Source of the DNA: Silene latifolia
Taxonomy: Eukaryota; Streptophyta; Magnoliopsida; Caryophyllales; Caryophyllaceae
Length of the DNA: 64,000 nt
Direction of reading: 5' to 3'
Assembly (NCBI RefSeq): GCF_048544455.1
Contig: NC_133538.1
Coordinates: 25,935,469-25,999,468 of the forward strand
Shown here: one piece after another, positions 34,885 to 46,024 of the stretch
Numbering within the stretch: position 1 is the first letter of the stretch
Layout of the letters: every line of letters starts with the position of its first letter
The notes under the pieces: model-generated
Told to the model about the DNA's origin: nothing
The model's input: the letters and a program-made list of their open reading frames with translations, nothing else
Database searches by the model: none
Made by a program: the position numbers and the translations under genes

Positions 34885-36664
34885 AATCTCCCCAAACCGA
34901 ACCTTTACTCGTCCTCGAGTAAACTCAAAACGAAACTAATGGAACGGAAATGATAACTCAGAGCTAGTTTAACTTGTCTACTTGAACCAATTTAATGCAA
35001 CAAAAACTAACAGTTAAAGCTAAGCAGTCAATACGCAAACGAGTTATGAGCTGTTCAGAAATATAGCCAACCTATCGACCTTGCAAGACCAACAAAATCG
35101 GACTCTCTCATGGTCACTCTTCTCTCATGAAGCAAAGGTGAATGATATATGTAAAAGAGGTACGAAAAGACAGTCACTCACCTAACTGCGACCTCCATAG
35201 CATGCATGCAACAAAAATGAAAGACAATTCAAGTACTAATGCACACACTCCAACCAATAATGTCCGTCACAGCCGAGGGCTTACAAAAATTTGGGAATAG
35301 TGAGGTTCAGGTGGGAAAGGCAAGACATGTTATGGAAATGTGGAGGTAAAAGCGTCAAGCTAGTTCCTAATAGGACCATAAAGAAATCATCCGAATCTCA
35401 ACTGACTGAAAAACTAAGTACAAGTGCCCCTTCATATGGCACAAAGCTCACTAAACTCAAAACACAATCTCCTCAAAAAAATATGGGATAAAACGGAGGA
35501 GTTAGACGGTCACAAACTTCCCTTTTTTAATACCGTCTGAATGAACTAGCTGAAACAAATCAACTTTTTTTCAAACATTTCCCCTTTTTTTTTCTTCTTA
35601 CGCGATTCTGCTTTCTCTTTTTCATTTTTTTTCTTCTTTTTTTCTTTTCTTTTTTTTTTCTTTCTCACGTTTTTTCTTCTTTTTTTTTTCTTTTCTTTTT
35701 TTTTCTTTCTCACGTTTTTTCTTCTTCTTTTTTTTCAATGCTTTTTTTTTCTTTCTTTTCCTCCTTCCTCTATACTTACACCAACTCCAAACAAGAAATA
35801 CAGGCCAAATTGCAGCCGGAAAACCATACCACAAAAGACACACTAACTAGCTTGACTAGGCGGGCTTAGTTTGGGATGTAGCTAATGGGTCAAAAAGGCA
35901 AATTTGGCTAATGTGGAGCTAAATGGGTGAAAAATATAAGGAAAGAGAAATTTGCAAGAACCTCCCTGCATGTGACACTAACCACAAACCCGAATATGTG
36001 CATTTGACGAGAAATTGAATGTCATAAAAGTGCAAAAGAGACGAACATGCTATGCAAGGAGTACTACCCTCAATTCCTAATGAACTGGTCATGAATGTCA
36101 CCAGTTATGGCTCTAATATCTCAAAATTTTTCAAGTAGTTTGCCAATTTATTAGATCAATTCTAAACAGTCAGCTATATTTGAACAGAAACTCGTAGACT
36201 ATGCGTATGACAAAGCTAATAACTATCAATAAAGTGCAAGGCTCAAGCAAAAAGACAAGTTATAGTGCGTTGTCATCATGGAAATCTACCGTTCCGACTC
36301 AACCTATATGCAAAAATAAAAGTGAATTGTTTTTGAATTTTTTGAAATTTTCTAATATTTTTTTGGATTTTTTTTTTATTTTTAATGAAAACAAACAACA
36401 ATGCAAGCTGAAAAATAAACGTGGATGCAAAACAAATGCAAATGCAGACTCAAAAGGATGCAATACCCTCCCCAAACCAAAACGGACAACGCCCTCGTTG
36501 TCCTCCATCATACACCAGCAGATATATACAGGAGAACGGAAATATACAACCAATAAATAAAAACAATAAATATAAAGGAGACGAAATAAAAGAGTAGAGA
36601 ATACATACAAAATATGAACTTCCCCAAACCAGCCAGAAAAATGGGGAAGTGAGTAGACAAGTAG
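34885..36664 (-). other. AthA 3' non-coding region with a long polypurine strand
   Basis: No coding sequence recognised. From about 35570 to 35762 the plus strand is almost only T and C (minus strand A and G). The ORF read there is a Lys/Arg/Glu low-complexity product and not a protein. A smaller T-rich stretch lies at 36330-36385. Confidence 0.6.
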
Positions 36665-37180
36665 CTACTCGTCATCGTTGTCACCGTCGTCGTCCACCAC
36701 CGTGTACTCCGGGTCTCTCTCCTCCTTTTTCCTCCTATGCTCCTCAGCTCGAGCTCTCTCCACTGTCATGTCTGGGTCCTCCTCCTCCTCCTCGTCAGCA
36801 GACTCCGGGTACCCCTCAGGCGGGAACCGGAAGAAGGAAGGGTGTGGCCAACCCTCTGGGATCGGTCTGTGTCGCCGCAAGTGGTACTCGTACAGAGGGT
36901 GAAAGGCAAGAGCCAAGTCCCTCTCCATACGAGCCTGGCGTGCTGCAACCTCAAGCAATAAACCGTAAACTGCGCCCCCTTGGTCCAGGACCGAGGGCGC
37001 CACAAAAGGAGGAGGTGGTACGAAAGTAGCCGGTAGGACCGGCTCAGTCTGTGTCTCGTCAGTGGGAGTAGGAGTAGGAGACAATCCAATCATATCCTCA
37101 ATGTCATCAATAACCAAATTATAGCTAACCATCAATATCATAGTCCATGAGAATAAACTACAATGGCTAAAGGCAAACAA
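36665..37180 (-). CDS. AthA 3' ORF, proline-rich then acidic, function unknown
   Basis: About 171 residues; the true start is uncertain and may lie in sequence lost upstream. Order: a Pro/Thr-rich part (LSPTPTPTDETQTEP, PPPPFVAPS), a middle with HPLYEYHLRRHRPIPEGWPHPSFFRFPPEGYPES, then a strongly acidic and charged tail (DEEEEEDPD to DDDGDNDDE). I see no signal peptide or membrane segment, so an envelope role is not supported. Position between gag/pol and the 3' LTR fits the extra 3' ORF of Athila-type elements. Confidence 0.5.
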   Translation of the reverse strand: MFAFSHCSLFSWTMILMVSYNLVIDDIEDMIGLSPTPTPTDETQTEPVLPATFVPPPPFVAPSVLDQGGAVYGLLLEVAARQARMERDLALAFHPLYEYHLRRHRPIPEGWPHPSFFRFPPEGYPESADEEEEEDPDMTVERARAEEHRRKKEERDPEYTVVDDDGDNDDE

Positions 37181-37196
37181 GACTCAGGCATAAGGC

Positions 37197-38478
37197 TGTT
37201 GGGAAATGTGTCCTCAACAATAGTGCGATCACATGATTTAAATATCATTATTAAATCTCATTTTAAGAATACATATGGGATGTAATATTTTACAGTCAAC
37301 TGGTCCACACATATCGTTAATGGTTGGCTGACTAGAGTTTGACATTATTGTCGTGCGATGGTGGTGATTAGTTGATCCCCTTAGGTCATACCTATAGGGA
37401 AATACTCTTAATTGATTATTTAATTAATCGTATACCGATACGAGTTAATTAAATTGCTTAAAATTGACGAGTGATTTTGTGAGTATAATTTACGTATCTT
37501 ATTGTAAATATGATTAAATGAGACACGGTCTAAGTAATCGAATTATTTTATTACTTAGATGAAATTATTGTTTAAAGAAACAATTGAAATGGAATGAATA
37601 AATTATTATAAATACAGAATGTTGTAGTTTATAATTTGGAAACATTTTTGGTACAAGTAATTACGAATTACTAGTCGATTTTGTAAATGACATATTTTAT
37701 GAGTATGTTGACTTTTAATATGTTAAAAATACATTACATTGTGACATGTCATGTAACATGTTACATGTGACAAATTTGACAAATTACAAAATAAAATGGA
37801 TTCTCCATTTTATGCTTAAAAACCGAAAATGAGGAGGTAGTGTAAGATATGTATTGCGTTTTTATCTTGAGTGGAAAACACAATCATGATATCTAAGTAC
37901 TAGCCTTGCAAGCCTAAGCTTTTGAGAAGAGCAAAAACAAAAGGCATTGGGCATACTACCCAATGCTCTCTTTTTCGGCCTCTCACAAGAAAGAGAGGAG
38001 AGCTCTTCTCTTTATCATCATTATTCATTCTTCCCATCTTTTTCTAGTGTAAGAAAATCCTCCAAAAACTCCCTATAATTTATGATAATTCTAGAGAAAC
38101 AAAATCTCACAAAACATCACCTCTTGACCGAAATTTTCAAGAGCCAAAATACAATTTATTTTTGGTCATTTTTATGGTAAAACTAATATTATTACTAGAT
38201 CTAAATAGTATTGGTTTATTAAGATGTATTCCTTGGGTATATGCTTTTGGGAGGGATTCTACCTTTGAGTCCTTGTTCTTCCATTTGGAGAGCTCAAGAA
38301 CAAGTGAGTAGGTGAACTCACTTGTGCCCATAAATCCGATTTTTATGGTGAGAAAATTATTTTTCTTCCTTATATTGTTTATTTGTTTGCATGCATAAAA
38401 TCCATATTTAATTTTATGACAAATTAATTTAAACATATATGAGTATGTTAGTATGTATAAAGATCTACATTTCCTTCA
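37197..38478 (+). mobile_element. Solo LTR of a Tork-like copia element
   Basis: 1282 bp from TGTTGGGAAATGTGTCCTC to ATTTCCTTCA, flanked by AAGGC at 37192-37196 and 38479-38483. It is homologous to the LTR at 52168-53439 and, inverted, to 31491-32780. No interior remains. Confidence 0.9.
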
Positions 38479-38483
38479 AAGGC

Positions 38484-40346
38484 ATCCAAAGCATCCAACA
38501 ACCAACATGTGAAATGATAATTACAAATATTAAGGCATAACATAAAACCTCCAATAACAACCAATCTTACCTCAAAGACAAACCCTCGACCCGAGTCCCG
38601 CGACGGGTCATCGGTCAAATCGAGGCTGACTGGTTTAAACCTAGTTTGACCAAACTCGTTCGGTCAATCTGGCCCAGCTCAGAGTCTTTGCCTACTTTGG
38701 CCCAAATCATAAAATTTATCAGAATATAATTCTCATGCTATTTCTAATTTCTATCATGTGAAAAACCAAAGTAACACATTATCAATCACCTAAACACTTA
38801 ACAAACAACAGGCACAACATTAACTACTAATGTGACATTAATTCGTCGAGTAACTCGGAATAGTAACTTTAAGCTAGAAAAAGGCAAGCAATAAACTTGG
38901 GAAAGCTTCTAAAACCCAAAATTACTCTTCATCTTCAACCACATATGAGTCACCTAAAATAATTATGTGAAGGGACGATATTAACGAATTATCGTTATAT
39001 AAAATATGAGACGGAAATTAATTTAAACCAAAACATGTAAACATATTCATTAGCTACTGTCTTATGTTCATAAAACATTATGACCCTCCCTTTTGACAGG
39101 CATACCAAGAAAATTGTCACAACTTTTACGCCCTAGAAACAGTCCCAAAAATGTCCCAAAGTACTTGCAAAGCGGACTCAAAAACAGTCCTAATTTACTG
39201 CACAATACCACAACTAAACAAGATCCCAAATAGCATCCCAAAACGATCCCTACATGTCAGTATACACCGTCTTAAATATACCACTTACTAGCTGGCATCC
39301 CAAATGATCCCTAGAGGTCAGTATACACCGTCTCAACTATACAACTGACTAATTAACATCCATAAGGATCCCTATATATAATTATACACCGTCTCAATTA
39401 TAAAACAGACTAACCAGCATTCGAAATAAACATATTTTATAAGTAATATTTAGTAATCCGTTATCGTTACCTTTTTCCGATCGAACTAGTCCTTCATGAC
39501 TAACAAATATTCTACCAGACCGTCTATTTTAGTACATACAACCGTCTTATAATAAATAAAGCTGAAAATATAAATGGGTTTGTAAAAAATACATGACGAA
39601 AATGAATTTTACTTACAACGGATTGACAGGAACGATGAAAGCAGCACTATGGAACGAAAATCATTGATAACGGATGACAAACGGAGTGGCAGAATCAATT
39701 TAAAAAAAAAATGAAAAGAACGAAAAAGAACAAAAAGGAAGGGAGAAGAAGAAATGTTGCGTGAGAAATGAGGGAGCAGCCTGCCTGCCTGCTATTTATT
39801 ATACGTACGTTTCTTCATCGTTAAGAATTCTAGCTAGTTTCTACAAATCGGTTCAAGTTAAATTAAACGGTTTTAGTAACAATTTCATAAACGACACTTA
39901 ATCAAAATAAATAAATTTAGTGAGTGAAAATAAAATAAACTCAGCTAGTTAACGTAAATAATACAATATCAGCTTGAATCGGAATTATTAGCGATTTTTA
40001 CGAAACTAACGAATATTTATAAAAATTGCTAATTTAGTGAAATAAGCTCAAAATAGCTAATTGGACGGTTTTGTTCCCAAAATCCATCTCGGGTTCACTT
40101 AAAACAACTTTCATAAGGACTCGTAAAGAAACGGAAATTATTAAATAAATAAACTCGAACTAACTTCAATAAACTCGAACTAACTTTAAATAAACTTATT
40201 AATGATTATTAAAATTAACGTATCGAATTATGATGAAATTAATTAATTAGCTAAGCATATATATATAAATCGTTAAATGATGTAATTAAATTCAAAATAG
40301 CAATTAAAAGAATTTTATCCAACTTAATAAAATACGGGGTGTTACA
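38484..40346 (-). mobile_element. Tekay-like LTR remnant inserted after AthA gag
   Basis: On the minus strand it begins TGTAACACCCCGTATTTTATT, directly after AthA gag codons (IPITVPL); compare the LARD terminus TGTAATACCCCGTATTTTAT. I could not find the matching far end or target duplication, and the solo LTR at 37197 lies near or inside the far side. No coding sequence. The call rests on the one terminus. Confidence 0.5.
39230..39425. repeat. Three diverged tandem repeats of about 70 bp
   Basis: Three copies of the pattern GATCCCTA...TATACACCGTCT...ACTGACTA in a row, within the Tekay-like remnant. A fourth CCGTCT-type motif near 39520 may be related. Confidence 0.7.
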
Positions 40347-42317
40347 AGGGAACTGTAATAGGTATCTCAAGTCCCTTGTTTCTATCTTCCAATGTGTCTT
40401 CCGGAGCAAGTTCTGTATCCTTTGGACGCTTCTTACCTCTCGAACGAGGTCTTTCCGGTGATTTATCGCTTAAACGAGCACTAGTAGGCTCTCGAATAAG
40501 CTTCCCGTCATCCAAACTACTCGATCGACCAATATACCCATTCGATCGAGCAGTTTCCTCATCAATGTCAGTCGATCGAGTAAAATTTCCACTCGATCGA
40601 TCAACTCCACTTTGCTCATCACTCGATCTAGTAGAAAAACTACTCGATCGACCATTGCCAATTCCTTAATCACTCGATCAAGTGGTATTTTCACTCGATC
40701 GACCAATTTCATCCCTAGATTTGCTCGATCGACCACCTGAAACCAGTCGACCGAGAACTTGCTTTGCCGTGAGCTCATTTTCTTCGCCAGAATACTGTTC
40801 ACCATCAGTTACAGCTCTCCTCGAGTCTGATTTCTGCATTTCCGGTCCCTCATATGAACGACTGATTCTCAGATTGATGAAATTTACCGTCTCGTGTGGA
40901 TTCTTCTCATTTTGAGTCGGTAATTGACCCTGCTTCCTTGTGGATTGGTTCATGGCTAGTTGGGCAACTTGAGTTTCAAGTGCCTTTATGGAAGCATCTT
41001 TTTGTTGATCACTTAGCTGAAACTGTTTTGTAAAAGCTTGCAACATAGACTTAAGCTCACCAATACCACTCACCCCACCAGAAGATGCTGCACCGTGGTT
41101 AGGAGGAGTAAAGGAAGGAGGCTTCTGATAGCCTTGTTGATTCTTGTGTGGAGGGACATACGGCTGCTGCTGGTGTGGAGGAGGAGTAGGATTGAGCACA
41201 TTCTGACTAGTCCACCTCAGATTGGGATGGACTGCCCCTTGATTATTGTAATAGGAACCCGCTCCTTGCCTATATTGCTGAAAGGCAAGGACTTGTTCCT
41301 TCTCTACGAGACAACCAACAGCAGAGTGGCCATCATTACCTCCACATCTCTCATAAGAAACGGTATCTCCCCTAGTAAGAACATGGACCGTCTGAGGCTC
41401 CCCAGAAGCTTGTAATTCCAACTTGTCGAACCTAGCATTCATGGTCTCCAGCTGAGCCAAAACTTGCTTATCGACTGCATGAACTGTTCTAATCCCATCC
41501 CTCGGGTTACCATATTCAGCACTGTGATTAGCCATTTCTTCAATAAGAGACCACCCCTTATCATCATCGGTGTTCTCCTGGAATCTCCCACTAGATGCCG
41601 CATCAAGTATGGCTCTGTGGTCATCATACAGCCCATTGTAGAACTGATTAGCTAGGAACCATGGGTCAAAACCATGGTGAGAAATAGACCTCACCAACTT
41701 CTTGAATCGCGACCATGCTTCACAGAAACTTTCATCAGGAGCCTGTCTGAAACTAGTAATCATGGCCCTCAGCAAATTGGTGCGTTGTGGAGGGAAATAT
41801 CTATTCTAGAATGCAAGAGCAAGAGACTCCCAATCTGTAACCCCAGCAGTTGTGCGGTCCAAGTCGATCGACCACTCCCGGGAATCAAAAAAGAGAAAGG
41901 AAATAGAACTTCCTTAATCTTGTCTTGAGTTTCCCCCTTAGTGGCGGGGATAGTAGAACAGTAATCGGTAAAGGTATCCATATGCTTCCTAGGATCTTCA
42001 CCTGCCACACCTCTATAGATATTTCGCTCCACCAGATTAATATAAGAAGGGCGGATATCAAATGTGTTCCCATCCTCAGTCTGAAGATTGAAACCCTTCG
42101 GAATAGAGGATGCTTTAGGCACTGAATGACTAGAAAGTTTAGGCATCTTTACTGTAGAAATCGGACTGTCTTCCGTGAAAAGAAAATGATCAAGCTCTGG
42201 CTCGAATGTACTCATGTCTTCCTTTCATGATTTCCTTATCAGACGGAGTCTATGCCTGAATAATCTCTCCGGTTCTGAATCAGCTGAAACTAATTCACAC
42301 CTGTCTGACCTGGGCAT
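40347..42317 (-). pseudogene. AthA gag
   Basis: The frame starts MPRSDRCELVSADSEPE and has a TGA just before MSTFEPE (about 42222), then a frameshift near 41885 in an A-rich run. The large open part 41775-40678 carries the Athila gag core (FCEAWSRFKKLVRS, FYNGLYDDHRAILDAASSG), MNARFDKLELQA, a damaged zinc knuckle (YERCGGNDGHSAVGC, first Cys to Tyr) and a Gln/Pro-rich region. The C-terminal linker is built on the palindromic word (40500-40755) and reads as repeated RSS/DRS-type peptides before KRPKDTELAPEDTLE. Gag would form the particle. The Tekay-like remnant follows directly. Confidence 0.82.
40500..40755 (-). repeat. CTCGATCGA palindromes in AthA gag coding sequence
   Basis: About nine copies of (A/T)CTCGATCGA(G/C) in roughly 250 bp, spaced 20-35 bp. 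They are the same word as in the AthA and AthB LTRs, and several have one arm eroded. Confidence 0.85.
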
Positions 42318-42416
42318 AAACAACACTGAAAGGAAATGAATAAGAACTGCCTCAAGGAATAAAAATTCCCTGAGACGGAAAAATAAACGGAACGAAAAAC
42401 AAATAGGGCAATTGCC

Positions 42417-42434
42417 TCCCCGGAAACGGCGCCA
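42417..42434 (-). other. Primer binding site of AthA (tRNA-Asp)
   Basis: The plus strand reads TCCCCGGAAACGGCGCCA, close to the 3' end of plant tRNA-Asp (CCCCGGCAACGGCGCCA), five bases from the LTR. Confidence 0.88.
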
Positions 42435-42439
42435 AAATT

Positions 42440-43927
42440 TGACACGTCTATCGTATACCTGTCAAAAATAAACTAACTCAACTAACTATATATCTAGGGA
42501 ATTCAGGTCGATCTTCACAGGGAGGCAAGATATTTGTAGAAGTCCGTCTACTTGGTCACAAATGGGGGGGGGGGGGGAGGGGGGGTTGTTTGATTTGTTA
42601 TCTAAACTATGAGTTTTGAAGGGAAGAGAAATAAAGGACAAGAGCAGTAAAGGCAGGAAATGATTTTAAACTATCAGATAAAGAGGGACATGTCAGGATT
42701 TCAGTTCACTACGGTAGTCCAGTGACTCAGCTGTAAATGACTCAGACGAATTAATGTAAGACGTATGTTGAAAGGTCCTCTCGGTCCACTTTCTATCCTA
42801 AAATATCGCTAACTTAACTTTCATTCTCGTCAGGGTAGTCTACTGTTCATAGCAGGCCTATTTAGTCCAATCTTTCGATCTAGGATTAATTTTAGCCAAA
42901 TTAAGGGTTAACTTAGAAGTGTGCACTCAACTAAGTCGAATAAATACAATTAAATTGCTATGGTGACAGAACCTTGTAATCAATTCGTCTTATTCATTTA
43001 CTACATCGTCACTTTCCTACCGCAGATCCCCTAATCCCAACATGAAAGGGGTTTAGCTACTCATATCACTAATTAAACTAACAAAAGAGATAAAATTCCA
43101 AAGAAGAAACATAATGAAATAAATAATAAATTGCATAAAGAGAAATTAGGGCAAAGGAAATAAATAGAGTAAACGATAAATTAAGCAAACAATGATTGAT
43201 TATTATAAAGATGAGAGGAAGGAATTACAATCGAGCGAATTCCAGCGTAAAGAACACAAATTCCGAGCGAGAATAATCCCAAAAGTAAGGTTAGAGTAGA
43301 GAGAAATAAGCAACGTAACAAGTTTACAGTAGAAAGTTTAGATGATCAAAAGATCGATCCTAATGACCTAGTAAAGCATGCTTAAATAGCAAAGTAATTA
43401 AGTTTAGCGAAATTAAACATAACACGGGCTGTTTAAAGCCCATAAATAGCGAAACCACTCGATCGAGTGGATTAAAACCACTCGATCGAGCAAACATCTC
43501 AGCGAATCTACTCGATCGAGTAGAAAGTTACTCGATCGAGTAACTGGCGTTTCTGCAAGATAAGGATCGAGTGGAAAACCACTCGATCGACCACCAGAGG
43601 ACGTAGAAACCACTCGATCGAGTGGTAAAACTGCTCGATCGAGTTCTTTATCTTCAAATCAGCTCAAGTCCGCGCCTAAATGCCTCGTAATCCGTGCCAT
43701 GACGCTTCCAAATACAGTATCTCACTCTGGAACAATCCAGTCTCCTCTAAATGCATGCAAAAAGGACGAAAAAGGGTGAGATTCCGCTACTTTCGCGTTC
43801 ATTTCTACAAAATGGACAAAACGAACAAAGTAGCCAATTCGGGGTAAAATACCATAGAAACAGTATAGAAATGCATCGAAATGCGTGCTAAAATAGGCTA
43901 AAAAGACTATATAAAAAGCACGTATCA
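42440..43927 (-). repeat. 5' LTR of AthA
   Basis: 1488 bp, closely similar to 33415-34884. A G-rich run at 42565-42586 is longer than in the other LTR. Palindrome array at 43448-43645; a weak TATA-like CTATTTAAG follows on the minus strand near 43383. Confidence 0.9.
43448..43645 (-). repeat. CTCGATCGAG palindrome array in the AthA 5' LTR
   Basis: Perfect dyads include CCACTCGATCGAGTGG, TCTACTCGATCGAGTAGA and AGTTACTCGATCGAGTAACT. The core is constant while the outer bases differ and remain complementary. They lie about 280-480 bp after the LTR start. Confidence 0.88.
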
Positions 43928-43932
43928 CCGAC

Positions 43933-44578
43933 CCCATGCTTTATATAAATTCTCATCTGGAGTTTGTTTAAAACTTGTAATCTTCCCTCTCAATGCATTA
44001 GTTCTTTGTGGAGGAAAGTATCTCTTATAAAAAGCAAGGGCCAAGGTCTCCAAGTTGGTAATTCCAGCCGCAGTCCTATCCAGACTAGTTAGCCACTCTC
44101 GGGATTCATCAGTAAGAGAGAAATGAAAAAAGACTTCATTTATCTTGTCTTGTGTCACTCCCTTAGTAGCGGGAATGGTAGAACAATAATCTGTAAATAC
44201 CTCCATATGCTTCCTCGGGTCCTCACCAGCTACTCCACGATACAGGTTTCTTTCCACCAGATTAATGTAAGACGGCCGAATATCAAATGTATTCCCATCT
44301 TCCGTTACAAGATTAAATCCTTTAGGAATGGAGTCAGTTGTAGGCTCGGAATGACTGGCAGTATTAGGCATCTTTGCAGATTTGGTTGCGGAAATAGAAG
44401 TGTCTTCTTCTAAAGACTGGTCTTCTACAAAAGTAAAGTTTTCAATATCAGGTTCAAAAGTATTCAAGGCTTTCTCTTGACGATTCTTTCTCAACAAGTT
44501 CTGTCTACAGCGAAAAGTCCACTCCGGTTCAGGATCGGCTGGTACTAATTCTGACCTGTTAGACCTGGGCATAAACAA
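43933..44578 (-). pseudogene. AthB gag, N-terminal part
   Basis: Starts MFMPRSNRSELVPADPEPEW and stays open to AWGR, where AthA is inserted. It contains the Athila gag blocks IPKGFNLVTEDGNTFDIRP, YINLVERNLYRGVAGEDPRKHMEVFTDYCSTIPATKG and FHFSLTDESREWLTSL. The gene continues at 32781-33409. Start chosen as the first Met after the primer site, as in AthA. Confidence 0.85.
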
Positions 44579-44672
44579 AACTAAGAAAGAAAAATAATAA
44601 GAACTGTCTCAAGGAATTGTAAAGCCCTTGAGACTAAGACAAACAAAAATCGACAAGTAAATAGGCTAATTG

Positions 44673-44690
44673 CCTCCCCAGCAACGGCGC
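44673..44690 (-). other. Primer binding site of AthB (tRNA-Asp)
   Basis: The plus strand reads TCCCCAGCAACGGCGCCA, a near match to the tRNA-Asp 3' end, five bases from the LTR start at 44696. Confidence 0.9.
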
Positions 44691-44906
44691 CAAAATTTGA
44701 CACGGCTGTCGCAACCCTATTAAAAATAAACCAACTGGCTCAACTAATATAGTAGCGGTAAGTCGGATATCGTACTCCACAGGGAGGCTATTATATCTAC
44801 TTGTTATCTAGTCCGTGACCGTAACAGATTGGGGTGTTTTGATTTGATTTGTAAACTAATAACTTGAGTTAAATGGCAAAAAGAGAGAGAACAATAACAA
44901 TACTAA

Positions 44907-45222
44907 GGCCTCGTTTGGTTGCCCGTGGTAATACAATTCCACCGGAATATCAAATTCATGGGAATTGAACTCCCACATGAAATTCATGTGAATTAACAAA
45001 ATTTGTTTGGTTGCCGATGTAGGAATTCAATTACACCGGAGTTTGCAATTACCTAGGGGGGCCTAGGTAATTCAACTCCTTTACTGTGGAGGACTTGGAA
45101 ACTCCTTGAAGAATGGAATGCCTACATCATGGCAAAAAAAAAAGCAACCAAACAAGTTACAATTTTGTAATTCATGGGATTTTCCAACTCCCATGATTTA
45201 CAAGGGGCAACCAAACGAGACC
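44907..45222. mobile_element. Tourist-like MITE
   Basis: A 316 bp element with inverted termini GGCCTCGTTTGGTTGCC and GGCAACCAAACGAGACC (one mismatch region), flanked by TAA at 44904-44906 and 45223-45225. A three-base TAA duplication and GGCC...GTTTGGTT ends are typical of PIF/Harbinger-derived MITEs. The internal sequence repeats AATTC and CATGGGA-type words in inverted order. No coding capacity. Confidence 0.9.
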
Positions 45223-45937
45223 TAAAAATGAAATAACATGTGATCAAATAAAGAGAGAAATGCTAGGATGTCGGTTCACCATAATATCACATAATTCTGT
45301 TAAGGGTAGGTCAGTCGATCTGATGTGAGAAGGGTAAAGGAAAGATCCTCTCGGTCGGCTATCTGCCCTAGAATACTACCAACTTAGCTTTCACCCTCAT
45401 TAGTGTAGTCTACTCTTCATAACATGTTTTTTTCATTTCAATCTCTCGATCTAGGTCTGAATTTAACCAGATTAACTAGTTTAGATGCGTTCACTCAACT
45501 AAACGATTACAATTAAATTGCTATGAATCAGTTCTCACAATCAAAACCGTCTAATCTAATTATAACATCATTGCTTCACTACCATGGTTCCCCTAATCCT
45601 AACACAAAAGGATTTAGCTACGCATATTCATAATGAAACTAATAACAATAATGGATGAAGTAATCGAAGACATAATATAAAGATGATGAAGATGAAATAA
45701 CATAAACTTAACAACAACACAAATTAAAACGGAAATTAAGAGTAAGGATTAAGTATGCAGAAGAAGATTAAATTAAATCAAGGGAGTAAGAAGGATTACA
45801 AAGTATAAGATACGGCAAATAGAATGAAGTAATGTTGAACAAGAGAGAATAAAAGTGTCTGCTAAATGAATGCTTAAGAGTAATTAAGAGTTTCTGAGAT
45901 TAATGAAAGATAACCCTAACCTAAGTGACGTCTTTCC

Positions 45938-45945
45938 TTTATATA
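45938..45945 (-). promoter_or_regulatory. TATA box of the AthB LTR
   Basis: CCTATATAAAGG on the minus strand, about 600 bp into the LTR and about 80 bp downstream of the palindrome array. Confidence 0.65.
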
Positions 45946-46024
45946 GGAAAGATATTTATTAAACACGTAATGAACAAAATAAATAAGTTCTCACGATAAA
46001 AGCTCACGTATACTAGCACAGCTC

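Larger units (their letters stand above)
33415..43927 (-). mobile_element. AthA: Athila-like gypsy element without pol
   Basis: LTRs at 33415-34884 and 42440-43927 with TGACACG/TATCA ends on the plus strand, flanked by CCGAC at 33410-33414 and 43928-43932. It has a tRNA-Asp primer site, gag (40347-42317), a 3' acidic ORF (36665-37180) and a polypurine tract (GGTTCGGTTTGGGGAGATT on the minus strand). No protease, RT, RNase H or integrase motif is visible in the interior even after removing the nested elements, so it was probably non-autonomous, or pol was lost with the nested insertion. Confidence 0.88.

Noticed and set aside
35622-35843. Lys/Glu-rich ORF
   Set aside because: Product of the homopurine tract, not a protein.
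36649-37029. Plus-strand ORFs opposite the AthA 3' ORF
   Set aside because: Shadows of the acidic minus-strand ORF in a GC-richer stretch.
43448-43645. Possible CRISPR array (regularly spaced palindromic repeats)
   Set aside because: Plant LTR context, spacing irregular, repeat only 10-20 bp, no unique spacers of equal size.
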